A DNA stretch of 64,000 nt from Marasmius tenuissimus (GCA_029532415.1 JAQOTA010000064.1:496001-560000); one strand, 5' to 3'. Numbered from the stretch's first letter, positions 44,575-58,383 are shown. Numbers and translations are program-made. Notes: generated from the letters alone by a model not told the origin.

Positions 44575-45660
44575 TTAGGCCCTAATAGAAGCGTGATAGC
44601 GAAGGAGTTCATTGATGATTGGGGTGTCAATGAATATCACGCAATCGACTCCACCGGAGTTGAGCGCTTATTCAATGTTCTGTGTCGATCAAGGTTCCAA
44701 GTAGAGATTCAGTAGTCGGATACCACGATGGGCAACTGATTGGTCACGGAGAACGTATATTAGAGCAGAATCACCGGAGAAATCAATCAAGAGGGGAGTA
44801 CGGGTGGTAAACCTTCCCTGACCGTTGGACATTACAATGATCGGTAACTAAGTATTCAAGAATCAACCAGCTGTCAGCAGCATACGGGATCGCCGATGAG
44901 TAAATTATGGGAGATGAACAGTGATTGAGCGTTGTGATTAAGAGGAGATAAACACACCAATCGCCTCCACAAATGATCAATATAAGGTATCAAGGTTTAC
45001 GAACCTTTTGATTTTCGAAAGTTCTAGTAATACCAAGCGATCAGCGCCGGTGGTAATATGACTTTGCACAGGTAAAGAGACGTAAGAAATGGCCCGTAGA
45101 GAAAGAGAGGGCTTCTTTCGATGAGAGGAGAATGGCCACGAGAGATGCTTGTTAATGAACCATCGGAGAAATCCCGAACGCTAGCAGAACACGCCCCGAT
45201 TGCAGTGGTGCGATGCTATCAGTACCTTGCTGGCGCGGGGTATAAATTTAGCAGAATGACATGACGATCTGGCTAGGTCGGTGGTGTGAGATACTCTGCT
45301 TCTGTTATGGACTCCGGACGGTTCATTGAGCACTTCTACGGTAGTAAAATGGATGTCAAGGGTGGTGTATAGGCTCACAACGGCGGCCCGTTGAGCCTCT
45401 TCCGTTCCTTCGAAAACCGTACTGGTGAGATAACGTTTCGAAGCCCATAGTGCCAGACAGGGTGAAGACATACAAAAACGCCCGGGTATGAATATTGTCA
45501 TTCCCCATAGCACAGCACCGAATGACATAGCGGAAGACCTAGATGAATGTGCTCTGGAAAAATAATTTAGAGCGATTCGATCGTTAGTGCTGAACGAAGG
45601 TGAGATTGTACTTGTTCTAGAGCTGTTCCAGTTAAAATTATGAGCTGTCAAATTCTCCGG
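44575..45660 (-). pseudogene. Degenerate membrane-protein-like block, 45-kb copy
   Basis: Contains SFGAVLWGMTIFIPG and CLALWASKRYLTS (about 45545-45400, minus) with splice-like borders. The DNA 44575-44930 matches 16300-16700, and 45370-45545 matches 17200-17410. Same orientation and similar spacing, so one duplication of at least 1 kb with later decay is likely. Product unknown, perhaps a seven-TM relative. Confidence 0.35.
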
Positions 45661-48600
45661 TTTTTTCAGGCACTATCGTGTGTGGTCTGACATGGTAGAT
45701 GTCTCATTATCGACCCAGTTGTAAAGGAGCCACTCAGAAACTTCTAAGGCTCCGTGATGGGGAAAAGTATCAAAGACCGAAACTCTAGCGAACATTCAAC
45801 CGTTGATTGAAAGAACCTACTGTTATAGATACCGCGAATGATAAATGAACTGTATTGGCGGTTCCTTCGAAATGGAAAGATACTTGACCCCCAAAGTCTC
45901 AAAAACCAATTGCTTCGAAGCGTCATCTACTCGCCGGCAGAGGAAACGTAGAGGGGAAGTTGTGGTAGTCGTTTTTTGGCGGAATGGAATAAATTCTATT
46001 CGGGATGCTTCTTGTCTGACATTGAGCGAGAAGCTGTGCTGTTTTGCTGGGGAATGATGATGCCCATGTGTGAATACGCTCCAATTTGGCGCGGTTCGGG
46101 GAGGGTAGAATACTAGATGGAGGGAGAAATGACAACCGTCTTCCCCGGCACTCCAATGTACCAGCCGGGGATATCCGTGAGAGGTTGGACCCACTCGTCC
46201 TCACTTCGTTGACACCAAACCAAGATATCTAACGGGTATCAACATGCCCAAGAAGAGAACCAATATAAATAACAAACTTACAGACTGGGAGAAGGAGCAG
46301 TCTTCCTGAACGGGGGGTCAAAGATCTCCCAGGCCAAATAGCAACAATTGTGCAGGATCTCGACGGACAAGAAGCATGATATTTTATTGAAAACAGCACA
46401 TTTGATGATCAAGGTCAGACCGTCAGAGAGAACGGAGCTCGAACGAGTTAGGGTTTCAGCATAATGAAACCCAATGCAATGTGAAGCTTCGGGACAAACA
46501 CCATGCCAACAAAGGCTGGATGTTCGCCTCGATGAAGCACGTGTAGGGCTGGGGTTTCATCGAGGAAAAAAGCTACATTCACGAATACTTGAAAATCAAA
46601 CGCGGATTGGGGAGGGTGATGATACTTCTTGTTTATGCGTTCGTAACCTTCGGTCCGGTAGCGTTGAAGTTCGTTCTTTGTCACGAAACAATCCCTAGAA
46701 GAGAGAAAACGGGATCCCCAGATTCAAAAGAGGCAAGACGAGGGTAGAGATAGGAATGATAGGGCACAGGGGGGTTAATACGTGCCATTATTCTGCCCCA
46801 GATCCTCTGAGATATTTTTTAGGTCAGAAGAGTCAGAGTATTGAACCATTGCTTACCCGTACAGGAGGGTGGAACAGTTGAACAGGCTTCAAGGGAACGA
46901 TAGGACATAGAAGCCATTGAGATGATGGTGCACGTCAAAGTTCGAGAAGCTTCTCCTTGACTCTCATCCAAGGGGGCACACGGGATTGAATCCCTGACCG
47001 GGGGGGTAGGAGGGAGGGGGGTCGGTCGGGGGCCAGAAAAAAATTTTTGGAACCCCCAACATCAGAGATTTTGGAGGCCTTGGGGAAGGTTTGATGAGTT
47101 TTCTGTGATATAAAACACAGTGATTGGGTTTGATTTACACCCTACAGCAAGGATTATACACCCTGTGAGTGTTATGGCTTAGTTTTGGCCTAGGCTACAT
47201 TTTAGGGGAAAGCGGCTGTAATTGTACGTTGGGCCCATGATGCTGTCGTTCCTGTACTTTTTTACCACTTAACACAGCGAGATCGAGTAAGATACCTCAT
47301 TTAGGGAGGAATTGTGTTTGGAAACTCATTCCAAGGTTCATAATTGAAGTCAAGTTCAATACTGTTGACCGTCCACTCGAAGGCATGGGAAAGTATCAGG
47401 TGAAACTACTATATATGGTCCGTGAGAAGCTTACGTAGGGGAGGGAGGGTCTTTCCTGAGGGCAGCTCAGAGAAAATCAACCCTAGGTCTTTTTTTTTCG
47501 AGGGCGTGCCCCCTTGCTCTCATCTGAGTTTGGGTTTGGTGGATTGAATCGGCAGTGACAGAAGATCGGATGAAAGCAAGAGAATTTCGGGCTGAACGCG
47601 ACTGCAAGTTTTAGAACCTCTCACCGTGGAATCACCATAAACCGCTGTAGGCTATGACACCGCGAGTACGTATGGTCTTCTCCTGCTCCAGTACAAGATC
47701 CGTTCTGGGACTTCCTAAAGAATAATTCCCCAGCTGGCGCGGTCAAAAGGATAGGGTTAGATTATGAGCGGCTCACATCTTTCGAGACGAACACACCTAA
47801 AGTACACATTTAGGCCGCCCAAACCTTCCATCAGTCAGGAAAAGAGTGGCCAGCAGCCTAACCAGCAGTTCCGCTTGGTAGGCAGCTAGAACGGCAGGGA
47901 ATACACAGGACTTGATAGTGGTGGAGGTTAGAACAAGGAAGGGATCTCGCTTGGTGACGAAACGACAGGCAAATTCAGTTCCCGCGTTTGGGCCAGCCAC
48001 CTGATCAACGCGTCGGTTAAAGCGAAAAGGCCAACTAGACCGTCTCACATTGGAAGTTGGCTGGGCGAGACTCGTATTCGCTACAAGCTTGATACGGTGG
48101 ACCTCATCCCGCTTGACCCTCAAGGTCAGAATTCAACTCTAGATTGGTTTGCTGAACAGAAAACCGATCTGCGGGAGTGGACTTCAATCTTGCTCTTGGA
48201 CTCCCAAACGAGCTTCTATCTTGTCGCCATAGTGCAGATGCCTTCGGAATTGATGCAGCCAGACCCCACCGAGACCAGTTCTTACAAATGGTAGTTGGTG
48301 AAGGCATTTGGCAACAGCTACCCCACCCTACGGGTACCACAACTACTCGCCTGGCTCCTTAGCTGCCTAGTACTCGGCCTCGCGGTGCGCCACGTGTTTG
48401 CATCTCGTTCATGCGGATACAGATAAGCCACAAGAGGCCATGCAAACCAAAAATGCGTATTCAGTGATCCATTACAATCAAGATATCGATGATATTGAAT
48501 GCAGTTTCATACGACGAATCATAAACCCTAAGGTTACATCTCCCCTGCCCGAACGGGTGGTGGGAATCCGTTTTGGCAGAAAAGAACGTTAGTGTAAGGT

Positions 48601-51600
48601 TCGAGGGAGGAAACAGAATAAGAACCTTACGTACCGTTGCCAATGAAAGTATCCGTACATAGCAGGCTGAGGCGATGGCTGCTGTCTATAATAACCTGTC
48701 GATATTACGGGGAGGAAAGCCGGCAATTAGCATGAGAATCATAGGAATGAGCAACATCAAAACGTACGGGATAGTTGACAAGTCACAAGCATGTGCATGG
48801 GAAGTGGATTGTTGCCCGCGGCCATAATGTGGGGTACATTTGCGTGAGGGATGTCTAGCATAGTCAAGAAGAAAGTATGAGCGATAGTCTTGGGTGAGAT
48901 TCGAGTCTTGCTTCGTACCGGAGCGGCAGCTGTGGCCATCATACTGTACGTTCTACCGTTAGATTCCAACCGTGGAAGTTGCCCTTGTGAACTTCAACAA
49001 CCACCAGAGATCATCGGAACCGTGCCTCGTCTCTTTCACATGTGGGACACCTAAAGACAGCCGAGAGCACTAAGTATTAGAATGACCAGACCAGAGATAG
49101 AAACAAGATCCCGCACCGTGTATCGTGCAGCAAAAAAACTCAAAAACTCATCGATCACCGGCACCTCCCAAGGGCAGACGCCTAGGACAAATCTGTTGCG
49201 ATCTTGCAGCCAAGAGGTAGAGTGGGCACCAAGGAGCATGGTCATAAATTTTATTTTGAGCGAATTTCATCCAGGTTCTTCTCGAAGAGAATGTGTTGTT
49301 TTGTCCACTGCGTACTGGTGGACAAGTCAGGGTAATGGTCACCAGCGTGAATGAGAGAGAAACTTACCGTATGCCCCTTCAATGACCATATTGACTTGCG
49401 GACATCATCCATGAGCTTTTTGATGGTCTTCATGAGCGAAAAGAGAGAGTATCTGAGGTCGTGGTCGTTAGGAGCCAAAGCGCGTCTGCGCAGGTGACCC
49501 GTAAGGGTTGTCCTTGTTCGGCAACGACCTGAGGCTTGCTGTCAGCTCCGTATGAATCAGAACAATGCCGGACCGGCCCAACGTCCTTGCTTCAAAACCG
49601 CCATAATCCGAATCGTCGTGGGTACTGATATTCAACCTGCAGAAAATCTTCCCTCCCCTTAACCAAACGTCGAACTTGAGACGTTCGATCTGGTTGTATC
49701 TGGCACGCCGAGTTTTGCGCGTGGGTGACATCGCATTTGTGCGCGGAGTCACGATATGTCACATGCACGTAATGTAGCTAGTTTCGAGCGAGCCTTATCT
49801 TAGATTGCTGATACATCTACACTAAGTAATCAACACTACAAACGAACTGCTCGCCTAGCGTAAACTACGTCCAACTACTTGAACTCTCGGAGCAGTCTGG
49901 CAACAATGACACTGCAAGCGGAAGATAATTTTCATTTTAGATCAATATCTGCCTCCGCCCTCGCCTCAACCTGTATTGCCTTCATTCAGACTGGTTTGAC
50001 TGTAATTTGCTCAGGATTGCTTCCATCTCCATCATTGTGGCCACAATTTTGAACCATTTCACCTCATCCTTCATGAACTCTATTCAGCATTATATGACGT
50101 ACGCCTTCAAATACGCGGAGTATCCATTGTGACGTTGCAAGAGCTAGTGACTCCCAGACCAAATGATACAATGGGGGCGCAAAGGCAGGAGGAAACAACC
50201 GGGAGGTACGAGCCTACCTCCCTCGCAATTGACAATGCTTGATTGACACGCTGACGACGCATGTGGAACTATGTACATGAGTTTTACCCCTGCGTTCCTT
50301 TCCAATTCGCCTTGTAGCTGATCCTCGGTACTCTCAGATGCCTCTATCAGTGTCTCACAATCCGCCCCTCCGAATCACCCGTCTCAGCTGTGATATTCAG
50401 TGTGTCCCCGCCACTCTCGCTTAAAAATCATCTTCTAAAACACGTTGCGAGTTTGATACAAGACTCATCCGAATTCCAGGATCCCAAAGTCTTGATTCAC
50501 ACCCACCTAACGGTTGTTTGAACTGTTCCCGGGCCCATACGAGTCAGCTTCGTCGAATCTCTTTGCCCTCATTCCTTTGCCAGCATGGACTTACTATCTC
50601 TTCTATGCTCACCGTTTTCACTATCACGCTGCCGTCACGTCAAATTTGCATTGTGCAGCCCAGATCTGGGCTGGAATTCAGGCGATTAACCCGCCCAGTT
50701 GATGCTAGCCGCATATGAGACATTTTACCTTTCTTCTGTCCCCGAGAGACTTCTTTGTTTTCAGGTTTCCCGATCAACCACCAGAACGTTCGGTAGATGG
50801 TCGTCCTCAATACTGAGTCTAGACGTCAATGTAATCAGGGATTACAGACCCTGTCGGCCGGTGGAATAGCGCTGTTCACGACCGTGAGTCGAAGGGATAG
50901 AGGCTGGATGAGAAGGAATGGATAAAAACATGGCAACACGAGAGTCGTGAACGTACATTTTCCCTTCAAGTCTAATCTATTTATGAAGCATCTCGCCTGA
51001 CTTATGATTTGTTGTAGATGTACCCTAAATCTTTTAACAATGTTACCGTCTCCACCGATTTGGTAGAATCGGAGACGAAAGTTCCAACCTCCCGCTAACT
51101 TATGGAACCTTGATGAGTGTGGTTTACTGCGTGTTAAATGTGCAGAACCGTTCATCCAAGCCTTGTGAATTCAATGTACCAGGCTGTTCACCGAGCTGTC
51201 CTGGACACTTTTGATCCCATCGCCACAAGACCATTACCTTCCCCTGCAAATCGACCGCTTGTGGCCAAAGTACAATCAGGGTTCATAGCCTCGGTGCTTG
51301 AGCTCTCGGATGTTTCGATATTGATCATACAGGTGGGAGGAGTGCCACACTGATCATGGAGTAATAACTTGGTGTGGGCCGCACAAATGCTGGATTTGCC
51401 GGCGTTGAACGAGCTACCGAGTAGTGGGATTGAGGAATGTAAATGGGAGTCTTGAATCTTGGAAGAGAAGAGACGCGAAATGATGCATCAGGAAGATCAC
51501 AAAAAACCGGTCTTGGCCGTTCCTGGCCGTTTTACGCTAAGGATCAGGGTCCTGACTGGCTATGTCTGTTTTTCTGCAGGCTGAGTCTTCAGCACACAAA

Positions 51601-53100
51601 CTCGGTCTTACAGCCAATTTCCCGAGGCAAAGTGTAGGCTCACAATCATTTTCAGTCTGGATAGACCATGCTGATAGTATTTATCTTTTCATTAGCATGA
51701 CATACGGTTCTCTGACTGCGGTATTTGCGTAGCTTTTTTGGACCTTTGAGCCTGTCAGCCTGCGAGAATGGCTGAAAAGCCAAGAACTGCCGAAACCGGC
51801 CGCCGGAAAATTACTCGTCTTCCTGATGTGGAAGGACTAAAGAGGCATTTTTCTCTGGCTCGCGTTCTTAGGTGGGTTTGAAGACGGGCTATGTTCCACG
51901 AGAGTAACGATGAAGAGCTTCTAATTGACAAAATCAAGGGCGTGCCATTCGCCGTCGAATATTTGTCCGATCACTAGGAGTTGGACGATTTGTATGTTTC
52001 ATTCAATGACTCTTCACAATTACTCTCGAATCTGGGTGAAATCCTCCGCTGATGCCCTCTTAACAAATCTGCACTCGTCTTACTTCGGGCGGCTATAACA
52101 TCGCATTGAGTTGTATTGATGACGACCAGGTGTTATTATTCTCCTTGATTTATCTGATCTTAACATAAAGGACGGCTCTCGCTCATATAATGGACAATTG
52201 TCAATGACGATCTCCGATCGAAGCCGCGGTCGAGTATGAGAAAACGAGACAGTGAGGAAAAGAGTTGATCAATCAGCTTAGAAGTACTGGGAAAAGCAAG
52301 TAGTACACAAGGCAAACGGTGCGGGTTAGGAAGAGGAATGGATTCAGGGCGGCCCGCAACCTAACACCTTATGTCTTGCAAAATCACTAACCAGAAACAT
52401 GAGTATTTAACTCGCTAGCATAAAGATCCTAGGTCAGTCATTTTTATTTTCACTGTCGTGCTTTGCGCTCGGGACAGCACTTGAGCATATTTTACTTTTC
52501 AGTAACGGCGGACGTGTGCTTCGATTCTCGTCTGTGCTGCCTGAAGATTGCGTTGAAAGTACACGGAGAAAGACCTTTCGCGCATCCGATGTGATATGGT
52601 GCGTCAGTGGGGCCAAATACAACCTGTATTCCATCACCTCTTGTTTCTGCTCGTAACAGTTACACACCGCAGATGCCAGACATCAAACAATAATGACCTG
52701 ATTTCAAGATCACGAATCGACCATGATAAGGTGATTATATCCATGCAGCTCAACAAAGGCCTTTCATACACTGTCCAGTCCATCCAGATGAACGGTTCCT
52801 TCATCTATCTCCATGCCCGAGGCTTGCCCTTGCCCGTTGAATTTTGACTTGGCCCTACGGTCCGTGAGCTGCAAAAAGGCTTGAAATCGGGAATATAAAG
52901 GTAAATTTGACCACACTTACGAGTTTGCACTAAGAAGAGGTCGGGAAGACTCCTTGAAAGCACCCTTCACCGTCGTATTTACTCTATTTTTAGCACCGTC
53001 CCGCGATTCAAGTCCCTTTTTTGTGCCCTTGAGCGGGATGGCGGGCTTATTCACGGTCCCAGAGCTAGACAGAGTGGGTCAGATAGTCGGTATGAAGCGG
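45661..53100. other. Long stretch without a supported gene
   Basis: Only short frames. Things seen: a G-rich segment near 46975-47035; exon-like relic at 49190-49080 (minus) resembling 23900-23820; a possible P-loop piece PLLGSSFNAGKSS on the minus strand at about 51450-51410 in a short open frame; plus-strand frame 48097-48294 without homologue. None is good enough to call a gene. Confidence 0.35.
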
Positions 53101-53179
53101 TACCAGTGCTCACGCTCGGGCTGGTGTAGGCTTCCGAGCAACAACAATTCCTGTTCTTGATCCAGTTGAATTCATGATT

Positions 53180-56100
53180 TCTTGTTTCATCGGTTGAGGT
53201 CCCGTCTGCGGGTTTAATGCAATAACCGTTGCTCTCGCCAGTGAAGATCTAGATAGAGGCATGAGAATTTGGCTGTAATTCAAATGTGACTATGCCTACC
53301 GCGCCATGCACGGCAGAGTTTCTGTGGACCCCTTGATTCCTGATTCCCTGGTCGGATTCATGGTTCCCCGGGTCGTCTCGGGCTGCTTTGCTGCTTTGTT
53401 AGACCTTGAAACTGTCTTACTCGCTAGTTGAGAGCTAAAACGAAGTCCGGTGATATGACAAGCACGAAAATGAAAAGTATATTTGCTTACCTTCGAGTTC
53501 GCGTAGGTTTTTGCAGGGTCGTTCCTGTCTTTGATCTGGAGGGATTTATGACTTGTAGCTTCTTCGTTTTCTTCGTTTGAAGGTGTCTTCTTGGGATTAA
53601 GACACTGGCCGCCTCTCTCATTGGCTGGGATCTACCAATTGGGACTCAGATGAAAAATAACAACAACAACGAGAACAATGTTTACCGTTTTGTGTCGAAG
53701 GTAGCCGTAGTAGATCCCGAAGGAACTGTGACCCTCGTAGCTTTGGTGGCCTGAAGTGGCTTGGAAGGTTCTGTTGATTTTTTCGCAGTGTCAGCGCCTG
53801 TCTTGATCACTGTCTGAGAGCTGGAGATTGTGTAAGACAATGACTACAGACAAATAGAGTTCGTTGTTACAATTGGAATGAGGTGGGTTCTGAATGCACA
53901 GATTTCGTCATTCTTGCTTGTCCTATAGCCTCCTGTCCCGCTGTTTCTTGCTTCGTAGGTTTCGGTACAGTGAAGGTCACATCTCTCGTTTGCGAGCTAC
54001 TAAAAGAGACTAAGGCAATGGTTTTGGATGTAGAAGAGGGGAGCCAGACTTACTGTGCCATTCGGATAAGAGCTGAAGTCGGATTTTGCGAGGCACTTGG
54101 TCCATCATTCCTCTGACCTTCGGATATCTCTTGCAACTTTTGGCGCCTTCCCGTCTCGGGAGTGGCGGTTTGTGACGTTGTAGGTGATTGCATGACCACC
54201 GTCTCACTTGATTTAGCGGTGTTGATCATAGTAGTGAGCATCTCGACTAGCAACTGGGCTTGTTCTAGCACCCTCTGATTATTGAGATCACCTGATACTG
54301 ATTTTAACACTTTGGGTATGATCGTCATATCCTGCACGTACCTCCTTGTCCTAAGTACGCTGCGGCTGTGCCCTCGCGCCCTTTAGCGGTGTTTTTGAAT
54401 GAGGACACTGATTGGGATGGGAGCTGAGAGTTCAGGTGAGAGTTATCGTTCACGTATAATTCTTCCAACGTTTCATTGTTGTATGCACACTTGATGCCTC
54501 CATCTGGGGATTTCCGGTCGCTCCCTGAACAGCTCTGGCCCTCGCCCTCTGATTCTTCAACCACTTCCATTTTTGCATCGTGAGGGTCGCCTAAATCAAT
54601 CATTAAGATGAAATTCGAACTAAAACATGACGGATACGTACCGAATTTCAACTCTGGGTAGCCATGGTCTCGAGCATATTGCTTCCCATTCAACTCGTAA
54701 TTTTTGTTACACAGATGCCTTTCAGCCCACGGGTATTCAGTGTCGAACCATGTTGATCCAATCCATATCTGAACATGTAGCTTTGGTATGCCATATCTCT
54801 CCCAATCCTTCTTGGGTATAACATTCATTCCTTGAGGGTCAGACGTCCAGCAGAATAGCGTGTCGGGCAGAGGATAGGATATACCGTACAGCCCGTTGAC
54901 ATACTGGATGTTCAGAGGTTGAACAAAGAGGTATGCGGGCTCATGACACGCCGTGTCATTATGGGAGAAGTTTCCGAAAAACGAGAACCCAATTTCGTCA
55001 ATCAAATCTGGAAGTGGATATTAGGTGAACGTTCAAGGCAAGAATATCGGTAAGTCACTTACAAGTCGTCGTTTGTGCGCTCGATAAATACTGGCTAAGA
55101 TAAGCAGCACGGAATCGGTTTCTTTCCTTCGATGGAAGGCGCAATGAGAAGTATAAGTTCAGTCGATTGTTGTGAGTGTCATGTTTTTGAATGTCGACGC
55201 GTGAACGGACTAATCAGAAGTTAAGTCAGGAAGGAATAACGACATGAAATTGGATATACCTTGCTGGGAATAATTCACTTCGATATTGTGGCTGCGATTC
55301 TCGAAGTGCCACTCGGGAGACGAAGTTGAGGAAAAGTATCCAAGAATGCCCGGCTGCTGGTTGTAGACAACTGTCCCGAACGTCAATAGCCCCTGTGTGG
55401 TAAAGTCTGCCAGGTCGTCAAGCGCAAGATCTATCCGCTCTGTCCTTGACAATGACGCAATTAGGTGCAAGAAGTCACCGAAGGTCCGCTCAAAGTAGGT
55501 AGTAATGTCGCTGACACTGAGCTGGGGTCGAGCACCTTGGGGAAGTGGGGCTGGGTTGGAGAATTCGTAGTCTTCGCTTGGCTGTGAGATCGAGGCAGAC
55601 GCAATGTCATAGAGCCAAGACATGGCTTTGAAATCGAACGTCCAATTTGACCATCGCGGCGAGACCTGTCGTGCAACTTAGCCGGTCGAAGCTCAAATGG
55701 CTCAAATGATGTACTTACCGGCATTGTCAATGTTTTATTTGCGCGAAGTGCATTGATCGCGAGGTCCTAAAGCGATTCTCAGCAATATTCAAGTTAAAGA
55801 CTTTGAACTCACTTTTGCATAGTAAAGGTAGCTTGATACAACACCACCGGTCTCATATTGGCTGAGGAGCTCGTCTCCATTGGCAAGATCTAGAACACAG
55901 TCAACTTGGTATCTTGCAGTATTGGCGTTGCCAAACTCGACGTACCATCGTGTGCTACAAAGCCCGGTATGTCCCAATTAATCCACCCGTATACCTGTGG
56001 AAACTGCAGCGATCTAAGTGTGTGCAATCATCAATTTATGAATTGCTTCCCAAAGCTCCAACGTACCTCCGAGGGGACTGGGAGATGGAATCATAAACGC

Positions 56101-57878
56101 GCTTTCGTATCTAAAGGGCTTCCATTACTCCAATCGAGTATCATGGGGCTCGATTGGGACTCACCAGTTGTAAGGCTCCTTCGTCCTCCATATTTGCTGG
56201 TTCATAAGTGACTACCGTGAATACTCGCTCCTGAAAGTCAACAATTTCGGCAGTGTAATATCGTTTGATGACCTTTACTGTCGTCTGCACACGGTTTCGA
56301 AATGGATTTGTGGGGGCGCGAGAAATGCAGGCCGGGGTGAAGGCCATGGCCTGCACCCGCCTTCACCTGGCCTGCAGTACACGTTGTCTAACCTGCTGTC
56401 GACGACTCCCTTGTATACATGTATTGAGTTATAGTATCCTACGTCGACTAAGGCTATCTATTTTATTGATTAACCATCAGAAACTTTTTGTTTGAATGAA
56501 ATCCCTTATATCTCTGCCATGTTCCCACAATGTAGTCTCGAGACGAACCTTCCTCTTCGTGGTCGCCCATGTCAATGTAAGGCCAAAGAAGGTACTAATG
56601 CGTGATATTAGGTCTCGCATAGTACTCCCAAACAGAAAAGACGAGCCTATCGGACCATATGTCTAACATTCTCTTGTATAAAATGTAAGTGACGCCCATG
56701 TGATGTTAATTTCCGTCCGTTCGCCCGCCCCTTCAAGTTCAAGATTGATATGGAGCGACCCTTTGAGCTACAAGACTGATATTAGCACGTATAGCCCTCA
56801 ATTTAGCTGCATTTGAGCAGATCCTGCCGTCTGGTTGCCTTCAATTCCCTAAATCTGGCCTTCATTTGGCCTGTTCCTGGCCTTCACTCCCGGGTAACGA
56901 CCTTCACCTGGCCTTCATTATCCTAATCTAGCCTTCAATCTGGCCGTCACTTGTGCAAATCTGACCTTCATTTGGCCTTCATCTGGCCTTCACATCTGTG
57001 AATCCAACCTGCAGTCGTCCTTCATCTTCACGAATCCAACCTTCACCTGGCCTGCAGTGCACAGCCACATGGCCTGCACTTCTGCACTTCCAACCATCAC
57101 TTGGCCTTCATAAACTAAAGTCTGACCTGCACCCAGACATATCATTCTTTGTCATACAACCTCCTCATTTCTGATTTTTCCTTAAATTACCGTTAGTTGA
57201 GGTGCACATACTACAGGTATACCAAGTGAGAGGCAACCGAAACCTCTCGGAATACCAACCTTCTAACGGACCGCCCGTTTACTGTAATTTATGTTGTTGA
57301 GACTTCGGGAGGCCAGCGCGGGCGAACATCAACAGATTTCTTTTCTTCATAGTCTATGGAGAGTCATATATTTTTATGAGATCTTTTTTGAGTCGAGCTC
57401 TATAGAATAGAGACCAAAATTAAGGATAATGACCTTCACTTAGTCTGCAACTATGCTTTCTCTACCCGCCGCGTGGCCTGCACTTGGCCTGCACCTAGCC
57501 TGCATATGGCCTGTACCTGACCTTCACACCAGCCTTCACCACATGGCCTGCAAATTGTTGTGGCCCGTTTCGAAATGGATTTGTGGACTTGAGAGGCTCT
57601 CGGATGACAACGGACATCTTTGTTGGTCGGCCTTCCTTCCGCAATATTACATCTCCCTCGGCCACTTCTTGAAATCGGGGGCAGATTGGCTGAACAGAAC
57701 TTCAATTCCCGACTTGCAAATGATCCTGGGGGGAACTTACCGTGCGTCCTCCTCGACCTCCATGTCTATAATTACTGATGTACGTGTGGTGGCTCACGTC
57801 CCCGTCAACTTGCTGGAAGGTGACGCTCTTTGCTTGTATGCTCGTATTTCTGGCGCCTTGGAAAAAGTGAGTATCCAT
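53180..57878 (-). pseudogene. GAR-TSI family gene, exon split by an insertion
   Basis: ATG at 57878-57876; exon 1 FFQGARNTSIQ .. VDGDVSHHTYIS. The next exon (about 57700-57567) reads EVAEGDVILRKEGRPTKMSV .. LKSTNPFRN and is interrupted; it resumes at 56313 with NPFRNRVQTTVKVIKRYYTA and ERVFTVVTYEP. Later exons: FMIPSPS and VYGWINWDIPGFVAHDG (about 56110-55930), LLSQYETGG, then WSNWTFDFKAMSWLYD (about 55670), FGDFLHLIASLSRTERIDLA, then EIGFSFFGNF, PAYLFVQPLNIQYVNGLYG, VIPKKDWERYGIPKLHVQIW and GKQYARDHGYPELKFG (about 55005-54650), then GDPHDAK and long disordered exons to about 53200. This is an uncharacterised agaric family; I know its pattern but no function. Without the insertion it would be intact as far as I can read. 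The C-terminal end is approximate. Confidence 0.6.
56314..57566. repeat. 1.25-kb insertion rich in TGGCCTTCA / TGGCCTGCA
   Basis: Bounded by two copies of GTTTCGAAATGGATTTGTGG (56294-56313 and 57567-57586), which is exon sequence of the host gene. Inside are dozens of TGGCCTTCA or TGGCCTGCA words in clusters (56330-56390, 56830-57140, 57430-57550) separated by unrelated non-coding DNA. No coding capacity, no TIR or LTR seen. It may be a minisatellite-bearing non-autonomous element or a duplication-mediated insertion. Confidence 0.65.
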
Positions 57879-58168
57879 GGTCGAATGAGATGGAGAAGAG
57901 GAATGAGACAAACTGTCATGAAGACGCCACTTTTCCCTCCACCATCTGCTCACATGATTATCACATGTCCTTTTCTCACGGTCACTTACTATACATCCTT
58001 ATTCCTCACGATTCCCTTTCTTAACCCACCATCGCGCAGCCTTAACCCACATCACGCAGCCATCCCATTATCTCATACCGACTCATTCCTTATTCATCCT
58101 TGACTCATACTTACTCATACACGACTCATAGGTAGCCACTCCGACTCCAGCTCTGACTGTAGGATAGG

Positions 58169-58231
58169 TATATAAGCTAGCTAGTCTTCACCTGGTCCCT
58201 CATCTTGACCTCTTGTCGTTGGGACCAGGTG
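58169..58231 (+). promoter_or_regulatory. TATA box and hairpin, LTR- or promoter-like
   Basis: GTATATAAGC at 58168-58177 is followed by CACCTGGTCCC (58189-58199) and its perfect inverted copy GGGACCAGGTG (58221-58231). The 17-mer CTTGTCGTTGGGACCAG occurs twice (58212-58228 and 58276-58292). This looks like the promoter and leader of a retroelement or a strong gene start, but no pol sequence follows. Confidence 0.4.
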
Positions 58232-58383
58232 AGTAGTACAGTCTCCTTCGCTTTCCTTCTCTACAATAGATCTAACTTGTCGTTGGGACCAGTTCTGCCT
58301 TATCTCTGCCTGAGTCGAGCCCGCTGCTCCTCTCCTAGCTTGCTACCACCGCTCTCTGCCTTCGCCGTCTCCGATAGACGCTC

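Noticed and set aside
46975..47010. GGGATTGAATCCC as a possible tRNA T-arm
   Set aside because: It is a simple palindrome without D-arm or anticodon arm nearby.
57453..58103. 216-codon plus-strand open frame
   Set aside because: It runs through the TGGCCTGCA repeat and then antisense to exon 1 of the minus-strand gene at 57878.
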